Source: CALOCN01 sp942491735 (GTDB lineage: Bacteria > Eisenbacteria > RBG-16-71-46 > JABDJR01). Taken from it: DNA of 64,000 nt. The notes below the pieces were generated by a model. The model was given only the letters and a program-made list of their open reading frames with translations, ran no database searches and was not told the origin of the DNA. Where the stretch lies: positions 2,666,001 through 2,730,000 of the forward strand of contig CALOCN010000014.1 in assembly GCA_942491735.1 (NCBI GenBank). Direction: 5' to 3'. This document shows positions 27,939 to 36,425 of this stretch, one piece after another. Numbering within the stretch: position 1 is the first letter of the stretch; each line of letters starts with the position of its first letter. The position numbers and the translations under genes were made by a program.

Positions 27939-29156
27939 ATGCCGCAGGCCACAGGCCCGGCGGCAGGAAAGGCTTCGAGGCGTCCCCGGTTCGAGATTGC
28001 AGATGTCTTCAGAGCAGCCGGTGACGCGTATCGGCGTGATCATCCGCTCTCCGGACCTCAGCTGCAGGCCATGCAGGCCATTCAGGATTGCCGAACGGCA
28101 CGCCTCGGCGGGCATCTTGAACGATGCGATCAGTGCAACTTCGAGCGGCCCGCATACAACTCCTGCCGTAATCGCCACTGTCCGAAGTGCCAAGTCGTGG
28201 CCAAGGTGGATTGGCTGGAGCGGCGACGTGCTGAGCTGTTGCCCGTCCCCTACTTCCACGCCGTCTTCACCCTACCCCACGAGATCAACCCGTTCGCCCT
28301 CCGCAACCAACGGCTGGTCTACGGCCTGCTCTTTCGGACTGTCTCAGCAGTGCTTCAGGAGTTCGCCGCTGACCCAAGACACGGACTCGGTGGTCAGCTC
28401 GGATTCACCGCCATCCTGCACACGTGGGACCAGAAGCTCGGCTATCACATGCACCTCCACTGCCTCATTCCGGCAGGCGTCCTCGCGTTCGACCAGACGC
28501 ACTGGGTCCCCGCCCGGAACTCCTTTCTCTTTCCGGTCCGTGCCCTGTCGCGGCTGTTCCGGGGGAAGTTCATCCACGCGCTCCGCCACGCAGATCCCAA
28601 GCCAGCCTCCGTGGGTGACATCCGTCAGCTGGTCGCCAGTTTGAGGAAGAAGGAGTGGGTTGTCTTTTGCAGGCCACCCTTTGACGGCCCCGAGCGAACC
28701 CTCGATTACCTTGGACGCTACACGCATCGCATCGCGATCTCCAACCATCGCCTCCTGGGGATGAGCCGACAGGGCGTCGCGTTCCGGTACCGAGACCGAC
28801 GAGACGGTGACCGCAGGAAAGCAATGACCCTGCCTGCGCAGGAGTTCATCCAACGCTTTCTGATGCACGTTCTCCCGTCCGGGTTCATGCGCATCCGCCA
28901 CTTCGGCTTCCTGGCCAATCGTTGCAAGAAGGCGAAGCTGACTCGGTGTCGTAGCCTCCTCAACGCTCCGACGGAACCGCCTTCCGTCGCGGACGCCCCT
29001 ACTGTGGTTCTCCAGCGCATCACAGGGGTCGATCCGCTAGCCTGCCCTGCCTGCAAGCAAGGGACATTGACCGTCATCGCACGCCTTGAACCACATCGCG
29101 CCAGACGCTCTCAGCGACCCCGGCCTCCACCCTGCACAGCCGCGTGGGTATCATGA
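27939..29156 (+). CDS. IS91-family HUH transposase
   Basis: 405-aa Y2 transposase. An N-terminal zinc-binding region (CDQCNFERPAYNSCRNRHCPKCQ, residues 63-84) is followed by the HUH metal site HMHLH (about 170-174) and paired catalytic tyrosines in DYLGRYTHR (Y257 and Y261), then the C-terminal domain with a last CPAC motif. The family nicks and rejoins single strands to move by rolling-circle transposition. Intact length for the group. Confidence 0.93.
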   Translation: MPQATGPAAGKASRRPRFEIADVFRAAGDAYRRDHPLSGPQLQAMQAIQDCRTARLGGHLERCDQCNFERPAYNSCRNRHCPKCQVVAKVDWLERRRAELLPVPYFHAVFTLPHEINPFALRNQRLVYGLLFRTVSAVLQEFAADPRHGLGGQLGFTAILHTWDQKLGYHMHLHCLIPAGVLAFDQTHWVPARNSFLFPVRALSRLFRGKFIHALRHADPKPASVGDIRQLVASLRKKEWVVFCRPPFDGPERTLDYLGRYTHRIAISNHRLLGMSRQGVAFRYRDRRDGDRRKAMTLPAQEFIQRFLMHVLPSGFMRIRHFGFLANRCKKAKLTRCRSLLNAPTEPPSVADAPTVVLQRITGVDPLACPACKQGTLTVIARLEPHRARRSQRPRPPPCTAAWVS

Positions 29157-29454
29157 ACGGCACTCGCTGCGCTCAACCCGGCGCCGTCGATGATCGCTGT
29201 GTCCGCTTCCAACTCAGGCCCCCAGCAGCAACCAACCAGTCGCCTTTGTATCAACTCACGACACGCTGGCTGCTCGGACCGTCTCCGCAAGGGGCATCCA
29301 AGCGGCACGTCTGCCCCTCACACCGCCACCCAGTCCTTCTTGGAATCCCCATAGCATCACCACGCGGCCGCGCCTCTCTCCACCGCTGACCGCGAAGCGG
29401 CTTCGTTCTTCCCGGTTGAATCCAACATGCGGTGCACGTCGGATTAAACCCTCT

Positions 29455-29815
29455 TGGAACCACGCCTTGTCGCAATCCCAGGTCAGATTTCCCCCGAGTT
29501 GAGCGGCATTTCGGCGGCATCTATGGGCCTCGCCAGCCCAAAAGCGGCATTTGAGGGGCAGGATTTCGGGGGTTTTGGAGCTTTCTGCGCCCCTCCAGGT
29601 GACCCTCAACTCCCCTTGCTCTATGTGTCGTGGTCACTTACACGGATGCGCCGATTTTCCAAAAACGGCATCGGGGTCCCAAACACCCCAAATCGATGCC
29701 GCAAAACGGCCATGTCCGCGAAGGGCGATGCCGCTTTTTGGGGGGTTAGCGAAATGGCGATGCCGTTTTTCGGCCCTTCGAAGCCGTTCTGGGACCAAAT
29801 CTGAGCCTAAATCGG
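29455..29815 (+). repeat. Dispersed CGGCAT-rich repeat, copy A
   Basis: From TGGAACCACGCCTTGTCGCAAT onward this stretch matches 35823-36176 at roughly 85-90 percent. It holds about seven CGGCAT/ATGCCG hexamers, several in the longer form AAACGGCATCG or its complement CGATGCCGTTT, so it could fold extensively or bind a protein. Open frames across it differ between copies and look non-coding. It starts 46 bases after the IS91-like right end; the bases to 29995 hold nothing else I can name. Confidence 0.75.
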
Positions 29816-29995
29816 CACGCCGTGGACCATGGGTCAGACTAAGGCGAGGGTCGAGCTACGGGACGTGGGAAGCGAAAGAGAATCCTTCGGAATCCAATTC
29901 GCTGAAACTGATCCAGTAGTATCCATTCACCTGAATTGACCGGCGGTTTCCAACAGGAACTCTTGGGCTCTTGGTACTCAAGAAAGGACGTTCTT

Positions 29996-30289
29996 ATGCA
30001 ACTGATCCTACTGCTCTACATGCTGCTCGCCGATGTGTTTCACGTCCTGGTTTTGGTTGGCTGGACGATTTTGGGCAACCAGTTCGTCGACTATATTTGG
30101 AGTTCGGCAGAGTTCGACCCGGCACGCGGCGCGTTGAAAATCGGGATGTTCTTGACCGGCTACTTCCTAATTGTAGGGGAGTGGGCGTGGTCCCTCGTTC
30201 CGTACTGGATCTTCAAGATGCAGCGGCATGTTGAGGCCGCCAAGTCAGAAGGTGTCATGGTCTACGGCGTCGGGGGACCCAAGGCTTAG
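29996..30289 (+). CDS. Small two-helix membrane protein
   Basis: 97-aa protein, ATG 29996 preceded by GAAAGGA. Two predicted membrane helices (LILLLYMLLADVFHVLVLVGWTILG and IGMFLTGYFLIVGEWAWSLVPYWIF) and a short polar tail. No family recognised. It sits alone between dispersed repeat copy A and a partial third copy, which is how a mobile single-gene cassette would look. Confidence 0.6.
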   Translation: MQLILLLYMLLADVFHVLVLVGWTILGNQFVDYIWSSAEFDPARGALKIGMFLTGYFLIVGEWAWSLVPYWIFKMQRHVEAAKSEGVMVYGVGGPKA

Positions 30290-30301
30290 TCCGTCGGGTG
30301 A

Positions 30302-30362
30302 AGTCCGCTTTTTGGCCCTTCGCTACCGTATTGGGAGCGATTCTGAGTCCATAATAAGGCAT
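30302..30362 (+). repeat. Partial third copy of the dispersed repeat (3' end)
   Basis: CCGCTTTTTGGCCCTTCG then ATTGGGAGCGATTCTGAGTCC parallels the 3' part of copy A (CCGTTTTTCGGCCCTTCG then CTGGGACCAAATCTGAGCC), about 70 percent identical by eye and in the same orientation. Confidence 0.45.
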
Positions 30363-30389
30363 AACCCCTGGGGCGCTATGACCTGCGAT

Positions 30390-31067
30390 TCACGAGCCCC
30401 TTAGTGTCCCAAGGGGCACCCATTCACCCTTTTTCTTGAAGCTCCAGAAGCGCCACCCGTTAGTGTTGTGACCGGTTGCAGCACTCGCGGCCAAACTCGG
30501 TGACTTGTAGACATCTCCATCGTAGCTGATCGTCCCATCTCGGCGGAGCATGGCGTGATACTCCCACCCGGCACGCTCGCCCTTGAGCGGAACCCTCTTA
30601 TCGAAGATCCCCGAGAGGGACCCCGAGACGGACTTACGTCGGCGGTGCCTAGCAGCGACTGCCCCCCCGAGGAGCTTGGCGCGCCTAGCTTTGTCGGACT
30701 CCTTCATCCGACCGTTCAATTCCCGGGATAAGTTCCGTGAGCCGGCTAGTCTTCCTCCAGTGCGATTGCCAGACGGTTGTACGATTCGTATCAGCAAGGA
30801 CTCAAGCTCCTTGATGTGGTCTGCACGCCGGGTCATATAGACGGAGAAACGGTCCCACTTTCCTCTGTGTCGGTCTCGAAGGTGCTGCTTTACCCGGCGC
30901 ATCAGATTGGATGCCAGGCCGACGTAGTGAAGCCGATTCCCACTGTACAAGGCATAGATCCCAGATTGACCTCTTATGAGGTCTCTGAGGATGTCGGGAT
31001 GAGAAGCGAACACATCCCCGGAGATGCCTTCGAGGTGCTGGATTAGGATTCGGCTGCCCTTGGCCAT
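30390..31067 (-). CDS. GIY-YIG nuclease-domain protein with DUF4357-like C-terminus
   Basis: 225-aa protein. The ATG at 31067 is preferred over one at 31085 because GAAGGAGG sits just before it. A GIY-YIG fold is visible (SGIYALYSGNRLHYVGLASNLMRRVKQHL, residues about 39-67) with the arginine and a later glutamate (HIKELESLLIRI). The C-terminal 55 residues (LRRDGTISYDGDVYKSPSLAAS ... NGWRFWSF...WVPLGTLR) match the DUF4357/RAMA-like module found in restriction and modification proteins. Probably a DNA-targeting or defence-related protein. Its 5' end faces the first single-domain recombinase. Confidence 0.8.
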   Translation of the reverse strand: MAKGSRILIQHLEGISGDVFASHPDILRDLIRGQSGIYALYSGNRLHYVGLASNLMRRVKQHLRDRHRGKWDRFSVYMTRRADHIKELESLLIRIVQPSGNRTGGRLAGSRNLSRELNGRMKESDKARRAKLLGGAVAARHRRRKSVSGSLSGIFDKRVPLKGERAGWEYHAMLRRDGTISYDGDVYKSPSLAASAATGHNTNGWRFWSFKKKGEWVPLGTLRGS

Positions 31068-31150
31068 CTGTGCCTCCTTCGCCATGAAAAGACTAAGCCT
31101 CGCATAGCTTATCACTTGAACTGGGCGTGCTCAGGTGGCTCCATGTCCTC

Positions 31151-31726
31151 ATGCCCTACCTCGCACCGCCGACGCTAACTCGTTCCGAAGTGCAAGCACT
31201 CCTGCGGGCAGCGACCAACCCCAGGGATCACCTCATCCTCTCCCTGGCCCTGGGTACCGGACTCCGCTTGGCCGAGGTCGTGGGACTCGATGTACCCGAT
31301 GCATTCTTCCCCGGCGGCTCACCGCGAGGTCGCATCCGCTTGCGCAAGGACGTGGCAAAGGGTGGCCGCGTTGCAGATGTGTTCCTGCCTCGCGCACTGG
31401 AGCCGAAGCTTGCTGTGCACTGGTCCACGAAGGCGCGCACCGGGGAGGACCTCGCGGGTCCCCTCTTCTGTAGCCAGACCGGGAGGCGCCTTTCCAAACG
31501 CCGCGTCCAGTTCATCTTCCGCCAAGCCCAAGAGGCCGCACGGTTCGACCGGATGTACCCCTTCCACGCCCTGCGCCACACCGCCGTGACCAACGTCTAT
31601 CGGGCCTCCCGAGACCTGTTCCTGGCTCAGCGATTCGCCCGTCACGTCAGCCCGCTGACCACGATCATTTACACCCACCCGTCCGACGAGGAATTGATCG
31701 AGGGCGTGCGGGACCTCGCCTGCTAG
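31151..31726 (+). CDS. Single-domain tyrosine recombinase, copy 1
   Basis: 191-aa protein consisting only of a tyrosine-recombinase catalytic domain: Arg in GTGLRLAEV, the beta-strand Lys in AKGGRVADV, HxxR in FHALRHTAV, His in RHVSPLTT and the nucleophile in IIYTHPSD. There is no room for the usual N-terminal core-binding domain. Size resembles FimB/FimE phase-variation recombinases. About 80 percent identical to copy 2 at 37392. The second ATG (MPYLAPPTLTR) is used because copy 2 begins the same way. Possible integrase, invertase or cassette recombinase. Confidence 0.88.
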   Translation: MPYLAPPTLTRSEVQALLRAATNPRDHLILSLALGTGLRLAEVVGLDVPDAFFPGGSPRGRIRLRKDVAKGGRVADVFLPRALEPKLAVHWSTKARTGEDLAGPLFCSQTGRRLSKRRVQFIFRQAQEAARFDRMYPFHALRHTAVTNVYRASRDLFLAQRFARHVSPLTTIIYTHPSDEELIEGVRDLAC

Positions 31727-31864
31727 AAGGGCGCTTCGACCTTCCCTGGATCGATCTCCCCCGGATACGCGCTCGGCATCGCATTCGGGGAGCTAGGTCT
31801 GAATATGGCCCTGGGGAGCACTCTACAGGCCACAGGCACGATCCTGGTGTGGGCAAACCAACCA

Positions 31865-32078
31865 GGTGTTTCGCAAGGCCAAGAGTGAGCGGGATTCGGC
31901 CGGCTGCACACCGTTTCACAGCGTACAGGCACACCGCCGTCCGCGAACGTGTGGCTGTCGAGCGGATCTGTTCCTCGCCCAACGGTTTGCGCGGCACGGG
32001 AGCCCACCCACGACGGTCGTCTACACGAACCCGAGTGACCAGGAGCTACTTGAGGGCGTGCGTGAGATTCCATGCTGA
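31865..32078 (+). pseudogene. 3'-terminal remnant of a single-domain tyrosine recombinase
   Basis: The last about 213 bases of the recombinase gene with several indels. LFLAQRFARH, TTVVYTNPSDQELLEGVR and the stop are clear, whereas the HxxR motif is scrambled by frameshifts. It begins at the same codon (FR-AKAQ) as the remnant at 32788. The flanking bases 31727-31864 and 32079-32259 hold no gene I can support. Confidence 0.8.
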
Positions 32079-32259
32079 GACTTCGCCTGATCCATGCAAG
32101 TCCACCGCCAATTGCTAGCACGGAGGGGGAACGTGTTTTGCCTTGAATTCTAAACGTCTCTGCAGTACGGATTACTTGCTAGCCATAGTTAAGCAGACTG
32201 GCCAATTCGGGCCGCCCCAACACATCAGCTAGCCACACATACCGAAGAAAGGGATCAAC

Positions 32260-32715
32260 ATGGCCAGAATCGGTGACTTGCGATTCAGTCTGCTAAAACC
32301 TGTCGACTTTCTAAGGGTCTATGGGGACGATTGGGTGCTGTGCGACGGGCAAACAGCGATGCCTCAACGGCTCGCAGGACTAACGGATCTCAGCCAGGTT
32401 CCAGATGCTCGCGGCATGTTCCTGAGAGCCATGAACCATGAGGGCGGCAGCGACCCCCAACCCGGCAGAATAGCCGGCGACGCACCGCAGGCCGACGATG
32501 TCATTGCCCATACTCACAGTTACAAGCCGTTCTCTGTTTTCCGTGGAGGAGAACAAACTAATGGGGTTGAGTTCAATGCGACTGCTGGCTCCTTGGTAGA
32601 GGGCGTGGGCGAGCGAGAGAGCAGCTACTTTCCAAGCTCCCCAAATCCACCCGATGATCACTCTGAAACACGCCCCAAGAACATTGCTGCCTACTTGTAT
32701 CTAAAGATCCGGTAG
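32260..32715 (+). CDS. Phage tail-collar-like protein
   Basis: 151-aa protein, ATG preceded by GAAAGGG. It carries the tail-collar/short-tail-fibre pattern: WVLCDGQTAMPQRLAGL ... VPDARGMFLRAMNHEGGSDPQPGR ... DDVIAHTHSYKPF ... RPKNIAAYLYLKIR at the very end, where the terminal beta strand closes the domain. Typical of receptor-binding fibres of phages or contractile injection systems, here isolated from other tail genes and lying between two recombinase remnants. Confidence 0.75.
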   Translation: MARIGDLRFSLLKPVDFLRVYGDDWVLCDGQTAMPQRLAGLTDLSQVPDARGMFLRAMNHEGGSDPQPGRIAGDAPQADDVIAHTHSYKPFSVFRGGEQTNGVEFNATAGSLVEGVGERESSYFPSSPNPPDDHSETRPKNIAAYLYLKIR

Positions 32716-32787
32716 CCGGTTGCGCACGGGGGCTCTCAATGAGCCCCCTATCCGGGCGCAATCCTCGCCAACTCGCAATGGCCGGTC

Positions 32788-32999
32788 ATGTTTCGGCAGG
32801 CGCAGGAGCGGGCGGGGTTCGACCGGAGGTCCCGCTTCACGCGATACGTCACACCGCCGTAACAAATGTGTGGCGGTAGAGCCAGGATCTATTCCTCGCC
32901 CAGAGGTTCGCACGGCACGTCAGTCCGTTGACCACGGTGATCTAGACCCACCCGTCGGATCAGGAGCTACTCGACGGCGTACAGGACCTGAGTTGCTAG
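32788..32999 (+). pseudogene. Second 3'-terminal remnant of a single-domain tyrosine recombinase
   Basis: From ATGTTTCGGCAGGCGCAGG to GACCTGAGTTGCTAG it follows copy 2 (37755-37970) closely, with in-frame stops (TGGCGGTAGAGC, GTGATCTAGACC). Same 5' break point and same strand as the remnant at 31865. Its end overlaps the stop of the next, convergent gene. Confidence 0.85.
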
Positions 33000-33706
33000 C
33001 GGCTCACGATGTCTTGCCCAGCCTTCACACGACCGAACGTGGTCCCTTGGACCGGCACCGGCGCGGTTGAGAAGACACGAACGTTGTCATAGTCGATATC
33101 GAGAGTTCCATCGTGGCCTGCCCGGGAGGCAAAGCCTATCTTGAACGGCGGTGAGTATGATGCCGGGGGACTGCCCGTCTGGGCGTCCGGCACTTGGTGC
33201 AACCACTCCACCATCGTTCCATCTGGCCTCCTGAATTTGAGGCTAATCGTTTCATCTGCGTTGAACTCAACCCTGACATGGTAAGTGCCTGTTGCAGAGC
33301 CAATACAGGATTCAGCATTCCAGTAGCCGATCTGCGAACGGACACAAGCAGGTAGCCCCGTCCCTGGCGCTCCGTCCCCGGCACCCGTGTTCCAATCATT
33401 GACATACACGATGTGGAGGCGGTTTCCTGAGCCTCCGTTGAGGGTCACGTCGTACTCGACGGCCTCCCCTGGCTGGAACACCCGGGTCATTTCGATCTGG
33501 ACCACGGCGTTTCTCGCCACGGGTTGGTCACTGTGGAAGACTCCTCCCGCAACGCCGTACACATCGAGCAGAGGGTTGTTCTCAATATCAGAGCGCACAA
33601 CCCACTTGGACGCGTCCAGGGATGGGGCGGAGAAGTCATCGTAGAGAAATTCGGTTGCCTGGCTGCTTGCCGGGATTGCGATCAGTAGGCAGAGCAACGC
33701 TCTCAT
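32996..33706 (-). CDS. Secreted concanavalin-like (laminin-G type) domain protein
   Basis: 236-aa exported protein from ATG 33706 with TGGAGG upstream. A signal peptide (MRALLCLLIAIPASSQATE) precedes a single beta-sandwich: FLYDDFSAPSLDASKWVV, YDVTLNGGSGNRLHIVY, TYHVRVEFNADETISLKFR, FKIGFASRAGHDGTLDIDYDNVRV. This is the typical LamG/DUF1080-like carbohydrate-binding shape. Its stop lies inside the recombinase remnant, suggesting it arrived as cargo. Function beyond likely glycan binding unknown. Confidence 0.65.
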   Translation of the reverse strand: MRALLCLLIAIPASSQATEFLYDDFSAPSLDASKWVVRSDIENNPLLDVYGVAGGVFHSDQPVARNAVVQIEMTRVFQPGEAVEYDVTLNGGSGNRLHIVYVNDWNTGAGDGAPGTGLPACVRSQIGYWNAESCIGSATGTYHVRVEFNADETISLKFRRPDGTMVEWLHQVPDAQTGSPPASYSPPFKIGFASRAGHDGTLDIDYDNVRVFSTAPVPVQGTTFGRVKAGQDIVSR

Positions 33707-33780
33707 GCGCCAAGACCTCCAGATGCGGTGATAGGAACGTCCCCGTTCTCGCGAGGTGGGCTTCAGTCTAGCCCGGTTTC

Positions 33781-34557
33781 CTAGGAGAGCGAGTGTTGCG
33801 ATTTCCATTCATAGTATTCCAATAGCTCATCCTCTGCGGGGTGGGGCTGCAGACTGCAGATAGTCTTCCACGGCAGATCCCGCAGAATCAAGTCGCGACC
33901 GTCCACACTCAAGTCTTCCGACACGACAACCGGCTTGCCTCGACTGGCCCCAAGCACCACAAAGTGGGTCGTGTCAGGAAAAACGACCCTGCCGTACTTC
34001 TGAATAAACTCCGTACGCAGCTGAATCTGGTCCTTGTCCCTGTTCTTGCCTTGCCGGGCACCGACACCAGATCGCCACTTGGCCTCCCCGAGGACGACAG
34101 TCGAATCCGTTGTGACCATGAAGTCGATCTCCGGTCCACCCGAGACGAGCGTATCCGGGTGCGGAATCCGACGCCAGAGAGAGATCGTGGCGCTGTTTGG
34201 CATCGGAAGTCGGGAGTCAACACAGGCTAGGAGCGCCGCGCAGAACGAGGCGGCCTCTGCCTGCGGCGCATGGGCTACAGGCCCGAAGACGCTCCACGTC
34301 ATTGCGTCCTCGCTGTGAATAGACTGGAAATCGGAGTAGTAGCCAAGATTTCGTGTGGCCGCCGCCAAGTCGGCAGCATGGAAGGCGCGTTCTTGTCGGC
34401 TCTTGTAGAGCTTCTGAACGATCTCTGGGCTCGGCCATGCGCTCACCGCGCCTCGAATGACACCTCGTAGAGGCTCGACTACTGCAAGGACTCCCCCCGC
34501 GCTCTCAGCAAGTTCGAGAGGCTCACGCTTCCAGTCGGGCAGTGTCTCACCCGACAA
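33781..34557 (-). CDS. PD-(D/E)XK nuclease-like protein, start uncertain
   Basis: 258-aa frame from a TTG. The core motif GGPEIDFMVTTDSTVVLGEAKW has the ExD...ExK acid-acid-lysine pattern of restriction-type nucleases, followed by an RTEFIQKYGRVVF helix. No helicase or methylase partner is adjacent. The 5' end falls exactly where base composition changes to AT-rich DNA (about 34558), so the original N-terminus may be missing. Probably a defence or mobile-element nuclease. Confidence 0.6.
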   Translation of the reverse strand: MSGETLPDWKREPLELAESAGGVLAVVEPLRGVIRGAVSAWPSPEIVQKLYKSRQERAFHAADLAAATRNLGYYSDFQSIHSEDAMTWSVFGPVAHAPQAEAASFCAALLACVDSRLPMPNSATISLWRRIPHPDTLVSGGPEIDFMVTTDSTVVLGEAKWRSGVGARQGKNRDKDQIQLRTEFIQKYGRVVFPDTTHFVVLGASRGKPVVVSEDLSVDGRDLILRDLPWKTICSLQPHPAEDELLEYYEWKSQHSLS

Positions 34558-34559
34558 TA

Positions 34560-35628
34560 TGTAAATGGGTTTTTCATTTTGTGAATCTTGAAAACGCGGA
34601 AGGTGATGGTAGTAGCGATGATATTGGCAAAAGAACTGAAGAGGCGTTTTCAGTGTGGGGTGACTTCATCACAAATTGTGTCGTAGGGAATAGGGGTAAA
34701 ACGCTGGTGTTCGACAATGATACCGCCGAACCCGCTCGGGTAGAAGTGCATTTCTTGTCAGATGAAGAGTGGACCGAAGCTGGGCACAAAAGTAAGGCAT
34801 TTGGCGTTCACATGCCGGTTGGCAATGAGGAGTTCGAGGGTGAATTCTATAGAACGCTATCCATTATTGATGTTAGAAGTAAAGCCGGTGACGTTGATAT
34901 TAGTGTCCCGCCCGACGGAACCCCAACAGAAATGGGGTGGTTTTTCAGTTGGTCGTTTGAAGCTGTTCCGGAAGTGAGGTTGGGAAACAATACTGTGACA
35001 GTTGATTACAGGTCCTTGATAACTCACGAGATCGGTCACTTCTTTGGTTTGCCACACCCATTGGGCAACCTCGATCCTTGTTGCGATGTTGCGACTGAAG
35101 TGCCGACCATGTACAGTTCAACGGACGCAGGAAAGGCATATACTGAGTGTTTTCACAGTGGTTTGATTGAGCCCCACTATTTGTTGGACGACTTGTCACC
35201 AAGTGAAGCAAATTGGTTGGACGTAAAATACAGTCTAGACAACTGGCCATGGCAGGATAACCAGAACGTGTTAGGAGAGCCCTTCTGCTCAACAACACCA
35301 GTTGAGTTGCAGATTCGGGGAGTAGTAGTGGGGTCGGATGGCACTCTAAAGATCCAAACCTCCTGCGCTTCCGAAATCAGATGGGGATCGCTATACCTTT
35401 CAGGGAGCGAGGCAGGCCGATGTGAGTGAGGAGTACTCAATACGCGTTTATGATGTTGCGGGTAGGATGCGCAGTGAGGCATCGATATCAGGACAAACGA
35501 TTCGATATTTGCGCATAGCGGATCTTAGCACTCGGCGTGGGCTAAAGCGAGGGTTGTACTTTCTGACTTTGGAGAGTCGGGGTGCCATTCTTCAAAGGAC
35601 GAAAGTCCTTATTCTTGCTGAGGACTAG
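34560..35628 (+). pseudogene. Metzincin-type metalloprotease, N-truncated and frameshifted
   Basis: The frame from about 34560 to 35429 encodes a zinc protease with HEIGHFFGLPHP (HExxHxxGxxH) and a downstream CxxxS/TMYS region like Met-turn enzymes, but no signal peptide. A +1 frame from about 35401 continues as GARQADVSEEYSIRVYDVAGR...KRGLYFLTLESRG, a FCB-type sorting domain, to 35628. The gene therefore lost its start and carries a frameshift near 35400. GC is about 47 percent, much lower than its surroundings. Confidence 0.75.
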
Positions 35629-35669
35629 ATTTGATGTTCGCGACCTGATCTGACAGCTCGAAGAGATCA

Positions 35670-35790
35670 ATGGCCGTGGAGCGATACGGAGCGAGCAAAC
35701 GGCGAGCAACGGGCCTGATGCTGATCGGTCGGGCCTCCTTCTACTACAAACTGGGAAGAGATCCTACCACTCGGATCAACGTAGCATTCG
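35670..35790 (+). pseudogene. Possible IS3-family transposase fragment
   Basis: ERYGASKRRATGLMLIGRASFYYKLGRD resembles the opening of IS3 OrfB transposases (RRACxLLGxSRSSYYY). The frame then runs into the dispersed repeat and does not continue as a transposase. The match is short. Confidence 0.35.
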
Positions 35791-35822
35791 GTCGGAAGCG
35801 CAATCAAGCGGTCGCCTTTCTG

Positions 35823-36176
35823 TGGAACCACGCCTTGTCGCAATCCCAGGACAGATTCGGGCCGATCCGAGCGGCATTTCAGCGGCATCTATGGGCCTCG
35901 CCAGCCCAAAAGCGGCATTTTAGGGGCAGGATTTCGGGTGTTTTCGAGCTTTCTCTGCCCCTCCAGGCGACCCTCAACTCCCCTTGCTCTATGTGCCGTG
36001 GTCACTTACACGGATCGGTGGGTTTTCCGAAAACGGCATCGGGGTCCCAAACACCCCAAATCGATGCCGCAAAACGGCCATGTCCGCGAAGGGCGATGCC
36101 GCTAAATGGCCAGTTAGCGAGAGGGGGATGCCGTTTTTGGGGTACTTTCGGTCTTGTCGATGCCGTTTCTTGAGCC
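35823..36176 (+). repeat. Dispersed CGGCAT-rich repeat, copy B
   Basis: Matches copy A (29455-29815) in the same orientation, including AAACGGCATCGGGGTCCCAA, AATCGATGCCGCAAAACGGC and CATGTCCGCGAAGGGCGATG. It has one extra GATGCCGTTT unit at 36159. Start and most of the interior are conserved; the copies diverge after GATGCCGCT. Bases 36177-36425 hold no gene I can support. Confidence 0.75.
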
Positions 36177-36425
36177 AAAGTGGCCGCCCAAAGGCAAACC
36201 GGCCAAGCGTCGGTCGGCCCCTCGTTTCTCACCATGACGATGGTGATTTCACGGTCGCCGATTCCAATAGGACGCGCCAGTGGGGTGAACGTGTGTACCC
36301 GGGCAAACTCGTCCGCGTTTGGCGCTTTCCCGCACATCTCGCAACAGCACACCTGTCGCCCATCGGTAGGTACATGGGGAGGCAGATGGTAGACTGAGAG
36401 GCGGTTCTTGTCGTAAGAGGTTCCA

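Larger units (their letters stand above)
26939..29408 (+). mobile_element. IS91-like element carrying a tyrosine recombinase and an HUH transposase
   Basis: 2470-bp element. Its ends are inverted: GAACTAAACCGCTTCGCGGT (26939-26958) and the complement of 29389-29408 (GAACGAAGCCGCTTCGCGGT), 18 of 20 bases matching; each includes a CCGC-TTC-GCGG hairpin. Inside are two same-strand genes seven bases apart. IS91 elements move by single-strand rolling-circle transfer and do not usually have inverted ends, so the exact ends are my inference. No clear target duplication is seen. Confidence 0.75.

Noticed and set aside
29551..29919. Open frame in dispersed repeat copy A (and its counterpart at 35670-36173)
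   Set aside because: The conserved bases do not preserve one reading frame to a common end, and the translation has no recognisable domain.
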